A stretch of 64,000 bases of DNA, from NCBI GenBank assembly GCA_022605405.1, contig JABYQQ010000017.1, forward strand, positions 62,001 through 126,000, in the 5' to 3' direction. How positions within the stretch are numbered: the first letter of the stretch is position 1; each line of letters starts with the position of its first letter. Below are positions 45,141 to 58,038 of the stretch, one piece after another. The position numbers and the translations under genes are program-made. The stretch is from Earliella scabrosa. Taxonomy: Eukaryota > Basidiomycota > Agaricomycetes > Polyporales > Polyporaceae. The notes under the pieces were generated by a model. That model was not told the origin of the DNA. It searched no databases and saw nothing but the letters and a program-made list of their open reading frames with translations.

Positions 45141-47627
45141 TCACTTTGAGGGCGACTCGGGGACGGAGTCGCGGTCGCGCGCCGCATAGGGGTCAACGCG
45201 GAGCTCGCGCAGCTCTGGGTACGTCTCCGTCTCCGAGGAGTCTTTCCCTGGCGTGGTCTTCCCGGCAACCGACTTCTCCGTCTCCGTCTTCTCCGCCGCG
45301 CCAGACTCGACCGAAACCGCCTTGTTCTTCTCGCGCTCCTGGAGACGCCACTGCTCGTCCATGTCAGTCCGGAGCTCTTCCTCGCGCGCGAGGAAGGACG
45401 AGAGGAGGCCCGCCGCGGAGATGCCGAGCATGACGCGCCAGACGAGCTGTGTCGAGCGCGCAAACGCGCGCCGCACTTCGTCCTTGAAGGGCTGCTCCAG
45501 TCCGGGGATCGTCGGGATAAGAGAGTACGCGATCTCGACACCCTGAGGGAGCGCGCGGACGTAATCCTCGGGCAGGTCGCGGAGAAGTATGTTCTGAATG
45601 ATCGTACCACCGATGGCGATACCGAAGCTCTGTGTGGATGAAATAAGACATGTCAATGCCCGGCAGCATGTCATCGTATGTCGCCGGTATGCACATACCT
45701 GAGCGAAGCGCCTGAGGAACACGTGGAAGCCGAGAGCATGTGCGCTGTTAGACACGGGCAAGGGCGCGAGGATGGGGAACTGAGTCAAGACCCAGATCAT
45801 GCCGATGCCAACACCCGCGGGGATCTGAGTTGCGATGTACTGCGCGCGCGAGCTGTTTTCGTCGACCGTAGAGAGGACGCCGAAGCCAATCATACAAGCA
45901 GCCCAGCCGAAGTAGTTTTGAGGACAGTAGCGCTTGACGGCCTTGACGGACCCGCCGGCGATGATAGCTGCCACCGGAATAGTGAGCGTCAGGGGGAAGA
46001 TGTCGACACCAGAGCCAATAGGGGACGCGTCGCGGACAGCTTGGAAGTAGACAGGCAGGTAGTCTGGAGACGTTCGTTACACGTAGCGTCAGTGCCATGC
46101 TACAGAATAGCACTCGCGTCAAACTTACAGATGGCACCAAGGGACACAATGCCGTGGAAGAACGTGCCAAGGTAGCTGTTGGACATGACAAGGATTAGAC
46201 GACATTGCGAGACCAACTATGAAGGGTTACTCACCCACTCAAGGTAGTCCGGCTCGTGAAGAGGTAGCTGGGAACCTGAAACGAACACGTTTAGCATCGG
46301 ACATAGGAAGGACGAGGAAGGAGCTCACAGTGTGACCAGACCAGACTTTCTCGTACACGAAGAACGCGACGATGCCTACAGCGCCTACGACGAGGGGGAC
46401 AAGAACATGCGCAGAGTCCCATGGGAAGCGGAGACCACCCCAGGTCATCGCGATGAGTACGGAGACGGTGCTACCCACAATGATGAAGATACCACTGTCG
46501 ACAGATGCGACGCATTAGCATGACCGTCACCCAGGAGACCGCGACACTCACATCCAGTCCATACGCCTCGCAGTCTTCTTGAGCTCGAACTTCGGCGTGT
46601 GAACGCGCAAGAAGATGGTGGTGAGGCAGAACGCGAGACCACAGAGCGGCAGGTTGAGATAGAACAACCAGCGCCACGCGTTGCCAGAGTTCGCGTTCGC
46701 GAACGCACCTCCGATCGGAGGACCGATTGCACTGTGTCCGGTCATGTCAGTCGTCATTGAGCAGGGAGAGAGACAGGAAGCGCATACCATCCCAGTGCCC
46801 AGACACTGATGAGTGGGGTTAGTACATGACTGGGGCGCGTATTCGAGACTGAGCACGCACGAAGCAATGATGCCTTGGAACTTTCCGCGCTCTGGAAGGG
46901 GAACCATGTCCGCATATATGATTTCCGTGATCGACAGACAGCCTCCTCCACCAAAGCCTTGAACAGCTGGAGTGCATGCATGTCAGTATCGCACATGACA
47001 AGAAGATTGTATGCGCACCTCGCCCGGCGATGAGCATGTTCATGTTCTTCGCGGCTCCGCAGATGGCAGATCCGACAGCGAAGATAAGGATGAACGCAAG
47101 GAGGACCGGTTTGCGGCCGAAGCCAGAGACGAGATCACCGACAAAAGGAATGATGGCGGTCGAAGCGACAGTGAAGGCGCTACCGACCCAGATGAAGTCC
47201 GTGCCGTTCAGATGGCCAACGATCGTGGGAAGTGCAGTAGAAACTGCCATCTGTGTGCCCCACATGGGTCACCGAACACGAATGGAGGACAAAGGATTAG
47301 TACTCACGACATCGAGCACGGAGAGCATGTCGACTACGAGATTGGAGACATAGACCATCCAGAAGTCAAGTCCGCGAGTGTACTCGGCCTGCGCCCCCTT
47401 CTCGTCGGCCACAAGAGTTTTCGAGCTGAACAAGGTCAGTACGTCAACAAAGGGAGCAGGGGATGGGCTACGCACCCTGCCTCATCTCTCACCGCAGGCA
47501 CCGAGACGGCGACATCTTCAGGCTTAGGAGAAGAGGACTCGAGGTCGTCGTCCATGGCGTAGACTCGAGAGTCATAACGAGAGTCGGACATATGTTCAAA
47601 GCCAGCCTTGTCCTGCTTGCCTTGCAT
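45141..47627 (-). CDS. MFS multidrug transporter, DHA2 type with 14 helices
   Basis: The start at 47627 (MQGKQDKAGFEHMSDSRYD) gives a hydrophilic leader. Helices and loops of a 14-spanner follow: TALPTIVGHLNGTDFIWVGS, VGDLVSGFGRKPVLL (the signature between helices 2 and 3), MLIAGR, GPPIGGAFANANSGNAWRW with the motif C region just before LFYLNLPLCG, then YLPVYFQAVRDASPIGSGVD and FGIAIGGTIIQNILL. The tail is long and charged (about 90 residues, Lys/Glu-rich). Ten or so short introns are needed. No damage was seen. Proton-driven export of a small molecule is the usual role. It is the intact relative of the relic at 1-2045 and lies between the methyltransferase-like gene and P450 B, so it could export their product. 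Confidence 0.85.
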
Positions 47628-49703
47628 GGAGTCGGCGGGAAGGGGAGGGTCTGACAGGTGCGGTAGACACGCGCTGTGAGTGTGAGAGCATTAATAGAGC
47701 ATATTCAGTCGTCCTGCAACGATCCGAAAACGTGAACGGGCGCGGGTTCCGAGAGAGGACGAGATTAGATCAGGGAATGCCACAGGATCCCTTCGCGCAT
47801 CACGAGTCACAGACGGCTCACAGGCGCTCAAGAACCCTGCAGGTGTCATCTAATGCCGTTTCCACACACAGCCTTGCGAAGTAGGGTCCCCGTGCGGTCT
47901 TCGCGCGCCTGTGAACCACTTCGCAGCGCGAGATGCATGCCATATGTAGTACATTTGATGGTAGGAGGTGGGGGCCCCACCAAGAAACATAGCCATCCTA
48001 CACTCAGATGCTCTCGCCGGATGTTCAGTCCATGTGATGGAACTCTGTTGAGGGGGCACTGCAAGCGCAGATGCGCTCACATCGAAGACATCCGGCAGTA
48101 GAAGGATGAATGCCTGGAACATCGCGTAAACCCCACACATGGCAACTGACGAGAACACGCGCCCCGGCAGACTCTCCGCCCGAGGGACGTTGTGTGAAGA
48201 TTGCTGCCTGGGAAGTTCATCCCAGCCCCAGAACGTATCGATAACGGTGGGAACACATGCCGCGCCCGCTAATCTCCTGACTTGGGCGATGCGATACATA
48301 GTAGGAGGACGCACCGGAAATCCAGACATCTCACGCGGTCCATACAGACATCAGCTGCGCCATTCGCCTACCAGTCCTTTCACATCACGCCCACAACCAC
48401 CCACCGACCAGCTCGCGGGAGCCATGAGCACGATAGGGAGTGCAGGAGGAATGGGCATGTGATGTGAAGGTACACGTCACCAAGGATCCGCCGATTGACG
48501 AGAGCACTTGCAGCGTGTCGTGCGAGTATCGGAGCTCCGATCGATGCCAATTGGGTTAAGACGTCACAGTAATGGCCATCCCAGGAAGATTGAGACATGA
48601 TGAACGCGCACGAACGAGGAGAGGGGTTGACGGGATTCAATTTGCCCAGACATATGAGCCGCTGGGTCGCGCACGCTAGCTGTTCTGCATGGGAAGAGAC
48701 ATCGTCCGGCGCGAGCTCGAACCCTCGGTCGGAGGCACTGCAGGAAAGTTCGCAGGTTGAGTAGACATCGGACGATTGGAACGTGGCCAGTCGCAGGGGC
48801 GCTGGCGCATCACGGGCTCCAAGTGTGATCTGGCAGGGGTCTGGCGAGTTTCCGATCGGGACGAGAAGGTGACTGGAGACTGCGAATTGGAGGGAGAGAC
48901 GGAAATTGGCAATATTCTAACCGCAGAAGGGTGGAGGGGGTTTCGACCTGACGGGGAGACAGCGGGACGTGGACGGGGACGGAACGGTGCCGGAGACAGG
49001 CGGTCAAAAACTTTGATCCCAGCGCCAATCTACTATCTGTCTGGCGCTTGATGAGACACACTGACAGCTGTTCTCAAAACGATAGGCCCCACGTGCTCAA
49101 AACACACTAACAGTCGGATGAGGCGGACGTCCAATATTACGAGGCCCGCGGGCGTGGCGAGACGAGGCGAGGGCGTCAAGGGCACGGCTGCGTCTCCGCA
49201 GGCTTCGTTGTGACACCCGAACGTATGCGGCGTCTCGGAGATGGATTTTCGTGGTCCGACCTCTGTGCGTATTTTTCGAAAATGGGCCTATCGATATGAG
49301 AACAGCTGGAAGTACTGAGCATCCCCTCCGTCTCTCCTCCCTCGCCTGCGCCGATGGTATGGATCGTTGCCTCGTCGCGACTGGCCCCCTGCTGCCCCCT
49401 GCTGAGCATGCCAAGGTCGTTGCTCAAGTGAAGAAGCAGCGCCTCCAATTGTGTCGAGCTGAAACGCCGATAAGGGGCAACTGAGCCTTCTATGGCCGGG
49501 AAGGGTTCCGCTGCTCTCATGATGAGCTGTAATCCATGCCAGGGGGACCGACGGTGGCGCACCCCAGCCAACCGTGACAGGCCCCTCACGCAGTCCGGCT
49601 GTGCCATCGTCACGTATAAGTACTTTGTCCGCATCAAACCGTGCGACTCTCCCGCTGCTTCTTCCCTACGCTGCTGCCACTAGACACTCCCGCGCTGGGT
49701 CCG
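47628..49703. other. Intergenic region with unassigned frames
   Basis: The longest candidate is a minus-strand frame at 47850-48329 (159 codons) with one hydrophobic stretch (FSSVAMCGVYAMFQAFILLL). It has no recognised domain and no paralogue here. It may be a remnant. The right part holds the P450 B promoter. Confidence 0.4.
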
Positions 49704-51957
49704 ATGGATTGTGCCCCCAGCCGCACCTCAGCTTTGATAGGTGCTGCCGCAGCTGGTGTGGTAAGCCTCATTGTATGACATTGCCTAATCGGGACGCGAC
49801 GTTCATCCACCACTTTGTACCCCACCAGGTATCATGGATCATTGTACACCACTGGCCTGTGCGAGGCGACCGGGCAGTGCTGCTTCTTGCGGCTACCTTC
49901 CTTGTGGAGTACTGCCTGGTCCTCTCATCCGAGTCTCTGAGCCATCATGCGCTGTGCGCTACTATAATCTTGCATACTACATACTTGTTCTTCCTCGCTG
50001 GCGCCACCATCGCCTATCGTCTGTCGCCATGGCACCCCCTTGCTTCTTTTCCGGGACCATGGGCGGCGAAGGTCTCCGGTCTGTGGCTAACGTATATGTC
50101 GTTGGGCGGCCAGCGATACCTCCTCATCGACGCGCTTCACCGAAGATATGGCCCGTTTCTCCGTATCGGTGAGTTCCGTGTCACGTCGGCCGATCCTTGT
50201 CTCACCCCCTTGCGGCAGGTCCTAACATGCTCTCCATCAACTCGACGTCAATACTCCCGCTGTACTCGCAGATGGAGAAGAGCGACACCTACCGCAGGTA
50301 CATGCGCAGCAGCGGGTTCGAGCTTTTCTTCAAGCCGCCGTCGAGCGCGCAGCATCGCGAGCGCAAGCGACTGTGGGCGGGGCTGTTTACTGCTGATGGG
50401 TACATAACTCGAATAATACCATTGTGCGAGCGGATGCCGACCTTAGCTATGCGTTTTCCAGTCTAGCCCAGCTCATGCCGGCGCTGGAGCAGCGAACCGT
50501 GGAGCTCATGCAGTGCATCGAACGACATCAGGCACAGAGCGATGGTGGGCTCGTTGACCTCAAAGAAGTCTTCGGCCTGTGGGCCTTCGACTATACGGTT
50601 CGTGCCCCCACTCGATGCACGTCAGGGTGGATGCTGATGCGCATCACAGACCGACGTAATCTTTGGGGGTCGCAGCGACTTCGTGAGTGCTATCAAACGT
50701 TTCGATGGCATGCGCGGAGCTACTAACCATCGTGCACAGGATCTCATGAAGAAGGGGGACCCGCGTGGGTTGTCTAAGACGGGAAAGATTGCGTTCGCCG
50801 TGATCGATACGTAAGTATGTTAGCGTCCAGACCCTTGCATCGAAACTGAACATACCGCAGTTTGGGGCCGTCTCCTTGGATCATGGAAGTTTTGTGGAAC
50901 ATCATACGGCCCCGTCGCGCGGGCGTCATGCTCACCGCAGTACGCGAGACGGTTGGGAGAAGACTCGAGGCTGCGCCGGACTTCCACGATCTGACATCCT
51001 ACCTGGTGGGTACTTATGGATTGCGTTCTCGGCTCCAGCTGAGAGCAGTACCAGCTACAAGGAGATGTGTCCGTGGGTGACTTGGAGCGAGACATATGCA
51101 TTGCGATCGTGGGCGGTGAGTTATATCATGCTTCTCGAGACGACCCTGGATATGAACAACAAATGCGTACGTTGTCAATAGGTTCCGACAACCTCTCTGC
51201 TATCACAGTGCTCGCGCTCTACTTTCTTCTCACCAACCCGCCCTACTATCAGCGCCTTCGAGAAGAACTTGAGGCTGCTTTCCCTGACCCCACTGGATCT
51301 CTCCCTGCGAACGAACTCGCCGCGCTCCCATTCCTCAACGGAGTCATCAACGAAGCACTTAGATTCGGCACTCCGTTCTTTCTCCCTCGTATCGCTCCGC
51401 GTGGTGGGGCTGTGCTCGACGACCACTTCATACCGGAAAGTACCATTGTCGCGTTCGCCGCGTACTCCCAGCAGATGAGCGCGGACAACTTCTTCCCTGA
51501 TCCAAGGGTGCGCCATCGCTCTTCCTCTTCGATTCCCTCGCGTGCGGTAGAGCTGTGCTGATACTCGCTCGCCATCTGTAGGAGTTCCACCCAGACAGAT
51601 GGACGCCAGGCGGTCTAGGACCGCACACGAAGGCGGACAAGTCCGCCCTAGCCTCTTTCACGTTCGGTGCGCCCATCCGTCTCAGTCATCTTTAACTGGA
51701 CGCATGTCCCGCTGACCTCCATCGCCCCACGACTCACAGGCCCGTATGCGTGCATAGGCAAGCCCCTCGCCTACCGCGAGATGCGGCACGCGCTCGCACG
51801 CGCCGTCCTCACCTTCGACATGAGCCTTCCGCCCGACTTCGACGCGCAGGCGTTCCGCGAGGGCTTGCTGAACATGCACACGACTTTCTTTAAGCACAAG
51901 CTGCTCGTTAAGGTGGCGCGTCGTCCGGGTGTGAAGCTCGAGTCAGTCTATTTCTGA
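49704..51957 (+). CDS. Cytochrome P450 monooxygenase B
   Basis: The start at 49704 (MDCAPSRTSALIGAAAAG) matches the P450 A start in place and is followed by a 70-bp intron. Then come hydrophobic helices, the hinge LASFPGPWAAKVSGLWLTY, ALHRRYGPFLRIG, NMLSINSTSILPLYSQMEKS, ALEQRTVELMQCIERHQAQ, LMKKGDPRGLSKTGK and SPWIMEVLWNII. The I helix has GSDNLSAITVLALYF. ExxR is in NEALRFGTPFFLPR, FHPDRW follows, and the heme loop is FTFG and GPYACIGKPLAYREMR, with the full CxG pattern. About ten exons; those from 50400 to 51110 are less sure. It ends VKLESVYF. It is close to P450 A and keeps all canonical residues, so it is the better candidate for an active enzyme. Confidence 0.82.
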
Positions 51958-53888
51958 CCTCGTGCTGTCCCGATGGCGTCCATCCCACTCCTACCTGTAC
52001 CACTATTACTACACGATTGCACCCGCACATGTCTAGTCCCGTCCTGTACCCCTTAACACCTTTGTATATCCCTCTGCGTCTTGGAGCTTGATGAACTACG
52101 ATTAAGTACGCCGATTGGAGGCCTCGCACTCGGACTTGTTGCATTCAGTATACTGTACCTATTTGCACTTGGATACTGGCCGCTGGCACTGTCTAATGTG
52201 GACTGTGATGACGATTTCCAACGGCCCGGACCGAATTTGTCGTGGAACCACACCATCAGCGCGGGCCGCGGACTTTCTCCCCCGTCGGCGTCATGGCACC
52301 TTTGTGGGCGATCCGCGCCCAAGCTCAAGGTTCCACGTCGACAGGAGGCACCGGTGCTGGGTTCGCTCCGACGAAGATCGGACTCGGGGGCTGAGGATGT
52401 CGGAAGGTTTCCATATGCTGACGCCGCTCATGTGGTTGGTGTGGAAGAACGGGCATCCATCAAGTCGCCGGCTGCAGTTCATTGGCTCGTCCCCGTCTTG
52501 CAAGATCCGAGCACGCCATCGAGCGGCGACGTGCGGTGCGCCGCCGTGGAAGTGTGCAGTAGCGCAGGTGGCGAGATCGTGAGCTTGACCACACGTTGAC
52601 CGCTGAGCTTGACCACACAATGAGCTGTCTTCCTCCGCGGAACCATGCAACCTGCGGCTCCCGGGCCCCGGTGCGTCCTGCCGCCGTGCCGATCCGGCGG
52701 CATATAGTTGCCGCCGGCTATGCTCCGCCGATATTTGACTTTGATTGGTTCTGTAGATCCTCCTAATTGGCCGTGTTTGGCTGGCGTCGGCTTGGTCGGG
52801 CGGTACGCCATGCTTTTGGCGGCCACGACCTGACGTGGCCAGCAGCGCGCACCGGGGAGGACGCAAGACGGTCGACAGTCCCTCGTAACTCCAGGAAGAT
52901 GCTTCTGACGCGCTCGGCACCAAGAACATGGTACGTGCGTCCTAATGACGCTGCTTCCCTGTCCGCCGTCTCATCGTTCTATCTTATCAAGATCGAGACA
53001 CGTATTATGAACGCAATCCAACTCGGCGAGCCTGGTGCATCGAATACGAGAGGATACAGCGAGACGAAGCGATATGATGGGGCGCTGAGGTCTGAGGTTC
53101 ACAACCGATCTGGTACTCTGAACTATGACTGAGATTAGGTCTAGGTATGTCATAGAGTGCCTGGCTCTCCTGGCGACTTCAGACGTTTCTCCTCAATCTA
53201 ATATGGCACCCGTTTCTCACACCAGCACACGGATGGGAACGGGAACATCGACGAGTTGGCTCACCCGACCGGTATTGAATGGGACCGGTGAGCATCCGGA
53301 CATGGGAGCGCCGCCCAACTATAACTACGCGATGGTGGCGTTGTTCTCCCTCGTGCGTTTTGCGTGGGTTCTGCAGCGTACCTCGCGCCGGCCCCCGCCC
53401 GCTATGCACAAGGGAGTTTTTAGACGCTTGCATATAGCGAAGAACGGATCCCAGAGTCGCGCTCGCCGTACGATCACACGACGTACAGCTGTACACCCGC
53501 CACGACGGTGGGGAGCGCACGGCGCCGCTACTATCCTCTTCTCAGTCTGCCAAGAGGTCGGACGCTTTGGACAGATGGGTCGTCAGTGCGGCCGACTCAT
53601 GTACGAACTGTCGCGTCTGCATCATCAGGCAGAGATACCTGTGCCTCAAGTACCCGTCTCAGAACGTGGTTTGACAATTTTCGAGCTTCTAGGAGAGCGA
53701 CCTGTGCACCATCACTGACGGTCCGATGCAGCATGGCCCATCGTGATGTCTACTGAAGCTTGTCAAGGCGCCGGCGCCCGTCGAGAACCCGCCATAGGTT
53801 CTCCATCGTGAACCACCCACAGTGGACACACCGGGCCTCGATATATACCTATTCCGCGCTCCCAACCACTATCGTTTCTCTGGAAGCC
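51958..53888. other. Intergenic region, no gene recognised
   Basis: A plus-strand frame near 52090-52260 encodes one hydrophobic stretch (STPIGGLALGLVAFSILYLF) but leads to nothing recognisable. The rest, including an open stretch at 53125-53718, shows no motif. Confidence 0.4.
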
Positions 53889-56075
53889 ATGTCCTCCCCG
53901 TCCAACTCTACGGAGAGCCCGCTCGGAGATGTCAATCCTCTGGCACTGTTGCCAGAGATCCCGCCGTTGGACGCACAGTTCGGCGCGGTTCTTCTCGGTA
54001 CTTTCTTCGGTCTCGTGTACGTCACGCTTGGAGCTGTTTTTGGCGATGCGCGCTGACGATCCTGATTAGTCTATACGGGCTTGGAATGCACCAGACATAC
54101 CGCTATGCTCGACTGTACCCCGAAGACCCGTGGTTGATCAAGAGTCTAGTGCGTACTGGACCTTGTGCTAGTTCTTGTACTGCTGACAAGCGGATGTCCA
54201 GGTCATTATGATCGCGTGCGTCTGCACATGCAAGCCTTGTGCGCATCCGAGCTGACACGCGGACAGAATCCTCGAGTCGCTACACTCCGCGATGAACATG
54301 CACACCTGGTGAGGATTCATAGTAGAGAGCGGGGGCGCGACCCTTATTGTACTTTCAGCTATTACTACCTGGTCACGAACTACTTCAACCCGACGGTCCT
54401 TCCAACTCGCGGTGTATGGTACGTGGTCCTCGTGACTGTATTGAACAACTTGACCTTATTCGCGCGCCAGGTCACTATCGGTGAGTTGACTTAGTCCCGC
54501 GAAGTGGGTTTCCCCTGATCATCGACGTTAAACAGTTCCTTCCGGTTGTCGCTGTGAGTAGTCACTGCCCAGAATCTTCCTCAGAGAAGCTGACTTCGAT
54601 GCCCCTAGAGCGCGATCATGATTGTTTCACAAATGTGAATCGCTTCCGATGGTCCGTCATGACAGCCCGTGCTGATCGTTCTACCAGCTTCTTCGCTCGT
54701 CGAGTCTACCTCAGTGAGTACATCAAAATCGCGTGCTTGTTCAGCATATATTGATCAGGTTGTAGTCGGGCCCAGGTACCGCTTTGTTGTCGGAGTTGCG
54801 GTAAGTCCAGCATCGACTCCCTGACCGCAAAGATTCATCTAGTCTGACCTTCGGCATTTTAGGCTTTTTTTCTGGCGGGTACATTAGGTCAGTACGATAG
54901 TATGCACATGCATAGTGCTGGCTCTTACCTTTGAACCTTGCAACATAGCGTTCGGCACAGGTGAGCATCTCGCTGTATGTACGCCCCGCAGCACACTGAC
55001 GACAATGCCTCCAGCCGCGGTATTTGAAGCGTTAGTCTCACAGCGTCTTGAACATGCCGTACCACATTTGACAGTGTCCGTCTAGAAATGTGGTGTCAGG
55101 CTTCAAGGAGTTCGAAGGCCTCACGGTAAGGCACTGCCTGCTCCGTTGCCGATACGATCCGTCTGACGACTGTACATAGTGGCTCATCTCAGCATGCTTC
55201 GGCATGGCAGCGGCAGCAGACGTGCTGCTCACGACAGCCCTCATCGTCGTCCTGCGAAGAAGTCGCACCGGTTTCAAGCGGTATGCGGCCCTTCAAGGTT
55301 ACCCATGAAACGTGTCTGACTGGCGCGAATAGAACCGACTCTTTGATCGACATCTTGATCATATACACCATCAACACAGGTGAGAGAGCACGATTCTAGG
55401 TTCACGCACGTTGCTCACTTATGCTTAGGCATGCTCATCGGGTGAGGGTATTCACCCAAGCGAAGCGATATGGCCTGGAGTTGACGTTCCCTGCAGAATC
55501 TCAAATACAATATCGCTCGTCCTGGTACGCGTTCATTTGCGTCGTACCCTCTTACCCGTCCTGAGTCCGTTACAGGCTGGTGCTCTCCCACATAACCTCA
55601 TCTACGTTGGGTTTAGTATCATCACTGCGAAGCGTAAGTGCAATCCAACGAGTGCTTATATCTCGCTGACGTTCTGCCAGTCTACGCGAACTGTTTCCTT
55701 GCTGTGTACGTCCCCATCTCTCCCTATCTCGACGCTGCTTCCTGACGATCTCACTGACTTGCTTCGCGTGCAGGCTTAACTCAAGAAAGCGGCTTGCGAC
55801 GCGCGGGATGGACATCTTCGACATGAACTCGATCAAGATGAACACCATCGCGAACGTACAACGCATGGCCACGATCGAACAGTGGAACGTTCCCCAGGTA
55901 GGATTCCCGCTCGCTCTGCATGAGCTCAACTCACACGCTCTAGCTTCCCGAGCCCGAGCCCGCAATCATCAACATCAAGGTAACGACGGAGACGATCGGC
56001 GAAGGTGACGGAACGGGGGCAGAAGAGGCGTCGCAGCAGGGCAACGACGACAAGAGCTTCGCGGCGTCCGCATAG
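53889..56075 (+). CDS. DUF6534-type multi-pass membrane protein, copy 3
   Basis: Exons include LPEIPPLDAQFGAVLLGTFF, LYGLGMHQTYRYARLYPED, ILESLHSAMNMHT, YYYLVTNYFNPTVLPTRGVW, VGPRYRFVVGVA, CFGMAAAADVLLTTALIVVL with LRRSRTGFKR, TDSLIDILIIYTINTG, AGALPHNLIYVGFSIITAK and VYANCFLAV. The last ones read MDIFDMNSIKMNTIANVQRM, EQWNVPQ and LPEPEPAIINIKVTTETIG, ending at 56075. The splice points match copies 1 and 2, including an intron inside the Trp codon of GVW. No stop remains after splicing. It lies beside P450 B on the same strand, as copy 2 lies beside P450 A. Confidence 0.75.
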
Positions 56076-58038
56076 CTCCCGTACTGCATTTGCGGCTCGG
56101 TGGGCATCCCTATACACGACATCGACGACTTAGTGAACTTTCGATGTGTAACTTATGCCACTTGTATTTTTCTCTATGTAGCGAGCTTCCGGGCAAGCGT
56201 GCAGTCCTGTGCTTATTGGTTCTCGTGGTTTCCTTGACGGCGTGCGCGAGAGTTATTACGATTACTCCACTAGTTGGGAAGTCATCATGAGACAGCGAAT
56301 GGGACAAGGCTTTCGCAGTCAGCGCTGTGAACAGTACTATCCATAAACTCGACAACTGTCAAAGAAGCTAGGTTTAGATTCAAAGCAGGCTCGTCGCGGA
56401 ATGCATCGCCGTTGAGATACCTACTGAAGTACTGACGTCTACGAAGTCGTCATCGACCTCGACCGGTGATACGGGGGTATCGGATCGAGACCCCACGGCC
56501 GCATCTATCCACCATATGGTCATATGAAACTCGTGCATAGCGCGGACCATTTCCTGACCCGAACAGGGAAGTATCTGCTCGCGGAGCAGCCGCTCCTCGG
56601 TTCAGAACGAAGACTCTCCGATACCACGATCCGATGTCATAGCTTCGCGACCCCATCCGCCTATGTGAGCGCCAGTGACATGGACGTTAGAACTGCCGTG
56701 TCTTCTCATTCCAGCCCTAGGCGTATGTTCTCCGAGACCGCCTATTGTGACATAGCACTAAGGGAAGTCATGCTAGAGCACCGGCAGGAGACGCAGAACA
56801 GTGAGACCCGTATGCCACGGGAGCGGAGCATTTCGACGACCGAGACGTCACTCTGGAGCCGCACCGCCCTTCACAAACTACTGTCATTCCTCAGTGCCTT
56901 CTGATACCGCGTCCTTCCCTGGAATAGAGTCCAGGGTGCACTGCCCGCTAGTGCTTCCATATCCCTTCGCGATGGAGTTCGCTGAGTGAATTCAAAATTG
57001 AGCCCTGCACAGGCTCTCGCCACGCCCGCATATCACGATCGTGGCCTCCCTCGCTGCCAGTCTCGGGGATCCAAGCCCTTCAGCTTCAAGTCCCAGTGGG
57101 CGCCCACCGCAGCACTTTCGGAAGCAGACGGTGAGCGCTGAGCCGCAATGAGCTCCCAGGACCCTGCCTCGTGTCGCATGCTTCGCGACATCGCTGGCGG
57201 CATTTACGATACCGCCCTCCCACACGACCTCTGATGGGGAAATGCCGCTGACCGCCATTGGCTCTAATAAGGCCGCTCCCGTCGTTCTCTGCTAGGACAA
57301 TACCGCATGCGAGCGAGCCCTAGTCTCATGCCAGCCGGTGACTTCCTCGACGCGAACTCGGACGTCCGACTGCACGGAGTGCTGTAGGGTTCTTGTACGT
57401 GTGCGGCCATCGCGCGGACCTCGCTAACTTCGCTCTCCAGGGCTTCCCGACGGCGACCCCAGCCACGCGTGGAGCGCAGACGACAGTATCGATACGACTG
57501 ATGCAAGAGCACCAGTTGTAGCGATACTCTTGCCTGCGCAACTCACGCGCACAGTGTCACTGCGTAGAATGTACACTATAGAAGGGAATAAAATAAAGAA
57601 TACTGTCGTAATCTGCGGTCTAGACTTAGTTGGGCAGTGAATACCACGTCGCAATGCCGGAAAGTCTGCACTAAGGACATCTAAGGTAACATCACAAGTT
57701 CCTGGATTGCAACACAGTGCCACGGAGCGTCTTGGAAATAGCGATAGCGAGGCAGAGGCATTGCGTGCCCCCGTATTACCATTTGAGAGAGACGAAGCGA
57801 CGTAGAATGTGTACAGTCCCCGTGTAATCCATGTTCGAGCATGAAGGATCGTTACCAAGCGACAACCAGCGAGAACCGCAATCATCACATCGAAGAGTAA
57901 GGGTTTCCGCTATGAGACGACGTCTCATCTATGACAGGAAGAGACTCCTGTCCGGAACCTATGCGGCTTCTGATGTGGAGGACGCTGTTATGGCTCGACC
58001 GGACAGCGCGCTGAGGCTCCGTAAGTCTTGGCTCGTCA
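56076..58038. other. Intergenic region, no gene recognised
   Basis: Convergent genes flank this 2 kb. Open frames are short and show no domain. Confidence 0.45.
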
